Origin: Bacillota bacterium | GTDB lineage: Bacteria; Bacillota; Clostridia; Peptostreptococcales; Anaerovoracaceae | Direction of reading: 5' to 3' | DNA: 64,000 nt | NCBI GenBank assembly: GCA_030536355.1 | Contig: JAUNQD010000005.1 | Location: forward strand, 1 to 64,000 | Shown: positions 61,024 through 64,000 of the stretch, one piece after another | How positions within the stretch are numbered: the first letter of the stretch is position 1 | Layout: each line of letters opens with the position of its first letter | Translations under genes and position numbers: made by a program | Notes under the pieces: generated by a model | Seen by the model: the letters and a program-made list of their open reading frames with translations, nothing else | What the model was told of the DNA's origin: nothing | Database searches by the model: none

Positions 61024-63018
61024 TTACTCGCTATCAAGCATTCCCATGAATTCTTCTTCCGTAATTATAGGTACTCCCAGTTCCTTAGCCTTCTTATTCT
61101 TTGATGAGCCGGAACTTATATCGTTATTGATAAGGTAGTCAGTCTTAGCACTTACCGACGAGGCCGTTTTGCCCCCCGCCGCTTCGATGGCAGCCTTTAC
61201 CGCATCTCTGTTTTCATAGTGGTACACCTTGCCGGTGATGACAAAAGTCTTGCCGCTAAGAGATCCACCTGCGCTTTGGACGAAGGTTTCATCCAGACTC
61301 AACACTTCAAGCAGTTCACTTACTGCTCTGATGTTTTCTTCATCGCGGAAAAAATCCACATATCCTTTAGCCATAACGTCTCCGATACCGTCTATAGATG
61401 TCAATTCTTCCTCAGTGAGCCCTTGTATCTTCGCCCAGATGTTTTGGCATTCCTTGGCAATCATCTTGGCATTGGCTGCTCCTATATTCGGTATTCCCAA
61501 TGCATAGAGAAGTCTTGCCGGCGTAGTATGTGAGGCTGCTGCCGCCGATTCGATCAAGTTGTCGAATGACTTCTGCCCGAAGCCTTCCATGTTTACTATC
61601 TTATCCTGCCATCTTTCCAGCTTGAACAAATCTGCAAAGTCGCAGATCATCCCTTCCCCGGCAAATTTTTCAAGAGTAGCTTCTGAAAGTCCTTCGATGT
61701 TGAGAGCATTCCTGCTCACAAAATGAGTGAAGGCTTTTATCTTCTTAGCAGGACATTCCGGGTTAGGGCAGTGAAGCGTTTCCACTCCGCTGTCATCATG
61801 TATTTCAGTTTCAGCACCACATGCCGGACAGTTTGCCGGCGGTTTGATAGTACCTGATTTTGTCGTGTTTTCTGCTATTTGAGGGATTATCATGTTAGCC
61901 TTGTAGACCTTGATGATGTCTCCCGTTCCAAGAGCAAGGGACTTGACTATGCTCACATTGTGGACCGATGCACGGCTTACTGTCGTCCCTTCAAGTTCCA
62001 CAGGCTCAAAAATCGCAATAGGGTTTATGAGACCTGTTCTCGATGCATTCCACAAAACTTCGATCAGAGCCGTTTCCTTGATCTCATCTTTCCATTTGAA
62101 TGCTATGGAATCCCTCGGGAATTTTGCCGTAGTTCCCAGCGATACTCCGTATTCTATGTCATCATATATCAGAACCAGCCCGTCTGATGGCAGATCGAAT
62201 GTTTCGATCTTTTTCTCAAAATCCAGGACTGCCGCTTCGATGGTCTCTGCTGTGACTATGACACGATCTACAGTATCGAATCCTTGTGCCGCAAGAAAAT
62301 CCATCTGCTGATGACGGAATCGGAAAGATGCACCGGCCTCGTCATTAGCTTCAGCTGTTCCTTGCATCTTGCCGCCTTCTGCCAGCGAGAATGCGTAAAA
62401 CTTCACGTGACGCTGCGCTGTGATCTCGTTGTTGAGCTGTCTTACCGTGCCGCTGCAAAGATTTCTCGGATTCTTATACTTGGCATCCACATCACCGATA
62501 TTCTTATTTATTTCTTCGAAATCGTCATAGCTGATGACTGCTTCGCCGCGGACCACCACTGTATCACGAGCCGGGATAGTCAGCGGGATGTTGTCGAATA
62601 CTTTAGCGTTATTCGTTATGACTTCGCCTGTGACTCCGTCCCCTCTGGTGACAGCCTTAGCCAGCTTGCCATCTTCGTATGTGAGAACTATAGTAAGTCC
62701 GTCAAGCTTCCATGAAAGGATGCCTTCTTTATCACCGAGCCATGACTTGAGATCATCTATGCTCTTAGTCTTATCAAGTGAAAGCATAGGTTTCGGATGA
62801 TCTTCCTTCGGAAGTCCGCTGACTATTTCATAACCTACGTTTACTGTCGGGCTGTTTGACAGTGTGATCCCCAGCTCCTTCTCAAGCGCTTCCAATTCAT
62901 CATAAAGCTGATCATACTCCTGATTGGACATGATCTCATTACTTTCCTGATAATATACTCTGGCAGCCTTGTTAAGCTGTGCCACCAGCTCTTCCATACG
63001 CTTTCTTTTCGCTTCCAT
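61024..63018 (-). CDS. ligA: NAD-dependent DNA ligase
   Basis: A 664-residue ligase joining nicks with NAD+. The domains are the Ia NMN domain, adenylation with SWKLDGLTI (Lys104 nucleophile), OB fold, a four-cysteine zinc finger (CPACGAET..HCPNPECPAKK), HhH repeats (NIEGLSEATLEKF, LGIPNIGAANAK, IDGIGDVMAKG) and a C-terminal BRCT domain (FVITGKVYHYENRDAVKAAI). The KxDG region and the OB segment VYKANMIIPQI are diverged from typical LigA (EPKxDG; RRAGDVIPQ), so it may be a second, non-housekeeping copy. It follows pcrA by 48 bp, the usual pcrA-ligA pair. Confidence 0.94.
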   Translation of the reverse strand: MEAKRKRMEELVAQLNKAARVYYQESNEIMSNQEYDQLYDELEALEKELGITLSNSPTVNVGYEIVSGLPKEDHPKPMLSLDKTKSIDDLKSWLGDKEGILSWKLDGLTIVLTYEDGKLAKAVTRGDGVTGEVITNNAKVFDNIPLTIPARDTVVVRGEAVISYDDFEEINKNIGDVDAKYKNPRNLCSGTVRQLNNEITAQRHVKFYAFSLAEGGKMQGTAEANDEAGASFRFRHQQMDFLAAQGFDTVDRVIVTAETIEAAVLDFEKKIETFDLPSDGLVLIYDDIEYGVSLGTTAKFPRDSIAFKWKDEIKETALIEVLWNASRTGLINPIAIFEPVELEGTTVSRASVHNVSIVKSLALGTGDIIKVYKANMIIPQIAENTTKSGTIKPPANCPACGAETEIHDDSGVETLHCPNPECPAKKIKAFTHFVSRNALNIEGLSEATLEKFAGEGMICDFADLFKLERWQDKIVNMEGFGQKSFDNLIESAAAASHTTPARLLYALGIPNIGAANAKMIAKECQNIWAKIQGLTEEELTSIDGIGDVMAKGYVDFFRDEENIRAVSELLEVLSLDETFVQSAGGSLSGKTFVITGKVYHYENRDAVKAAIEAAGGKTASSVSAKTDYLINNDISSGSSKNKKAKELGVPIITEEEFMGMLDSE

Positions 63019-63066
63019 AATTCTCCTTGTGTGCGTCCTTCGGGGCGCGCACCTGCCCTTTGCATC

Positions 63067-64000
63067 TTAGAGCTTCTTAAGCGGTGCGAATCCCAGTGCC
63101 ATCTTTTTGATGCCGTCCGCAAACTTTACTTCTACTATCTTACCGTCACAGGAAATAACATCTCCTTCACCGAATTTCGGATGGGAGATCCTGTCTCCTG
63201 CATCAAAGCTTGCAGATCCGCCTGCTGCACCCGCTGCAACGTTCTTCTTGGTCTGCTGTCTCGCATACTTCAGCTGGTCGAACGGCTTGAATGGTGTATC
63301 ACTTGATGCACCGTCGATGAATGCGCCCTCAGCCTTATCGCGAGTCTTCTTCTCATATATACCGTCTCCTTCGATGAGCCTCTTGTCAAGCTCTCTAAGG
63401 AACTGTGATTCTCTCGTATAATCAGTCTTGCCGTAGAGAGTACGCCTTTCTGCGCCTGTGAGCCAGAGCCTTTCTCTCGCTCTTGTGATACCTACGTAGC
63501 AAAGTCGTCGCTCTTCTTCGAGCCCGTCTTCTCTGTCAAAAGCTCTCCATCCCGGGAAGAGGCCATCTTCCATGCCAGGCATGAATACGAATGGGAACTC
63601 CAGGCCCTTGGCACTATGCATAGTCATGAGGACTACGGCATTTTCGTCTGCATCGTGGTTGTCCACTTCTGCGAGAAGTGCGATCCTTTCCATGAATTCG
63701 CTGAGTGAGATGTTAGGGTCTTCTTCCTCGTAATCGTATATTACCGATTTGAATTCCATCAGGTTTTCGATACGGCTTTCGGCTTCGAGGGTGTTCTGTT
63801 CTTCCAGCGCCTTCAGGTATCCTGACTTGACCAGCAGACCGTCATACATATCTGATACTCTCAGATTGTCTTTTTCTGCACTGTATGAACTGATAAGCTC
63901 TGTAAATTCATCAAGGTTAGCTGAAGCCTTGGAGGAGAACGAGCTTGTCACTTCCTTGTCCATCATCGTAGCGAAAAGGCTTTCGTTTCTCACTTTCGCC
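63067..64000 (-). CDS. pcrA: ATP-dependent DNA helicase PcrA/UvrD, C-terminal part
   Basis: The frame stays open to the window edge, so the gene continues beyond it; about 310 residues are visible. They comprise the end of motor domain 2 with VLMTMHSAKGLEFPFVFMPG, EEERRLCYVGITRARERLWL (motifs V-VI) and a C-terminal extension with RISHPKFGEGDVI..KFADGIKKM, the Tudor-like RNA-polymerase-binding fold of PcrA. It is a 3'-5' helicase for repair and for clearing RNA polymerase. ligA follows. Confidence 0.95.
   Translation of the reverse strand, partial: AKVRNESLFATMMDKEVTSSFSSKASANLDEFTELISSYSAEKDNLRVSDMYDGLLVKSGYLKALEEQNTLEAESRIENLMEFKSVIYDYEEEDPNISLSEFMERIALLAEVDNHDADENAVVLMTMHSAKGLEFPFVFMPGMEDGLFPGWRAFDREDGLEEERRLCYVGITRARERLWLTGAERRTLYGKTDYTRESQFLRELDKRLIEGDGIYEKKTRDKAEGAFIDGASSDTPFKPFDQLKYARQQTKKNVAAGAAGGSASFDAGDRISHPKFGEGDVISCDGKIVEVKFADGIKKMALGFAPLKKL

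Noticed and set aside
63067-63993. Treating the last frame as a complete gene starting at 63993
   Set aside because: The codon there is GTG inside an open frame that continues to the window edge, and the visible part is only the C-terminal third of PcrA.

Overview
The window looks like a chromosomal segment of a low-to-mid-GC, anaerobic, spore-forming Firmicute of class Clostridia. The evidence is CodY, the sporulation protein YunB, the cdaA-cdaR-glmM-glmS cluster, a membrane-bound pyrophosphatase, an acetate/butyrate-type CoA-transferase, a ferredoxin-fused nitroreductase, a CadC/CadA pair and a raiA-type structured RNA. A butyrate-producing gut lineage near the Peptostreptococcales/Family XIII group is a guess from gene content only. 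Nearly all the window is intact core genome. The clearest accessory stretches are about 19.8-23.1 kb and 42.3-43.4 kb.

Layout. Positions 1-460 hold a leftward tRNA operon (Val, Asp, Thr, Tyr; the Tyr gene runs off the edge) with a consensus promoter. From 0.5 to 12.1 kb the minus strand carries yigZ, hflX, yunB, codY, then yraN-yifB-dprA-topA-hslV-hslU (read right to left), a HAD phosphatase and a small metallo-beta-lactamase-fold hydrolase. From 12.9 to 17.8 kb the plus strand encodes potassium uptake: trkA, two tandem trkH genes and a CBS-domain protein. Next come RNase R, an acidic lipoprotein, an Rpn-type nuclease and a sortase-anchored surface protein. From 31.4 down to 23.1 kb the minus strand runs rpoN, gapA, pgk, tpiA, eno, secG, hppA. 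Homoserine dehydrogenase, a SEC-C protein, nth, an NCS1 transporter and a hydantoinase/dihydropyrimidinase follow, then ferritin, a ferredoxin-nitroreductase, cadC-cadA, a nuclease-like protein of unknown role and gltX. From 52 to 45.4 kb the minus strand carries cdaA-cdaR-glmM-glmS-ahcY, linking c-di-AMP, cell-wall amino-sugar synthesis and methyl-cycle recycling. From 58.3 to 52 kb it carries yhaM, a divergent nucleotidyltransferase, recD2, comF, the raiA RNA and hpf. The window ends with a CoA-transferase and pcrA-ligA-AIR-synthase-like.

The most unusual feature is upstream of the surface-protein gene. Two 24-bp sites (22611-22634 and 22758-22781) each consist of 9-bp inverted arms around an asymmetric 6-bp core, and the cores (TAACTG and CAGTTA) are exact reverse complements. 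They enclose a good promoter (TTGAAT-17-GATAAT) that now points away from the gene into an intrinsic terminator 8 bp beyond the second site. This is the architecture expected of a phase-variable invertible promoter, seen in the OFF orientation. Immediately beside it, between two facing terminators, lies a near-perfect palindrome of about 225 bp of unknown nature.

Gene calls rest on recognised motifs and family resemblance read by eye; no database search was run.
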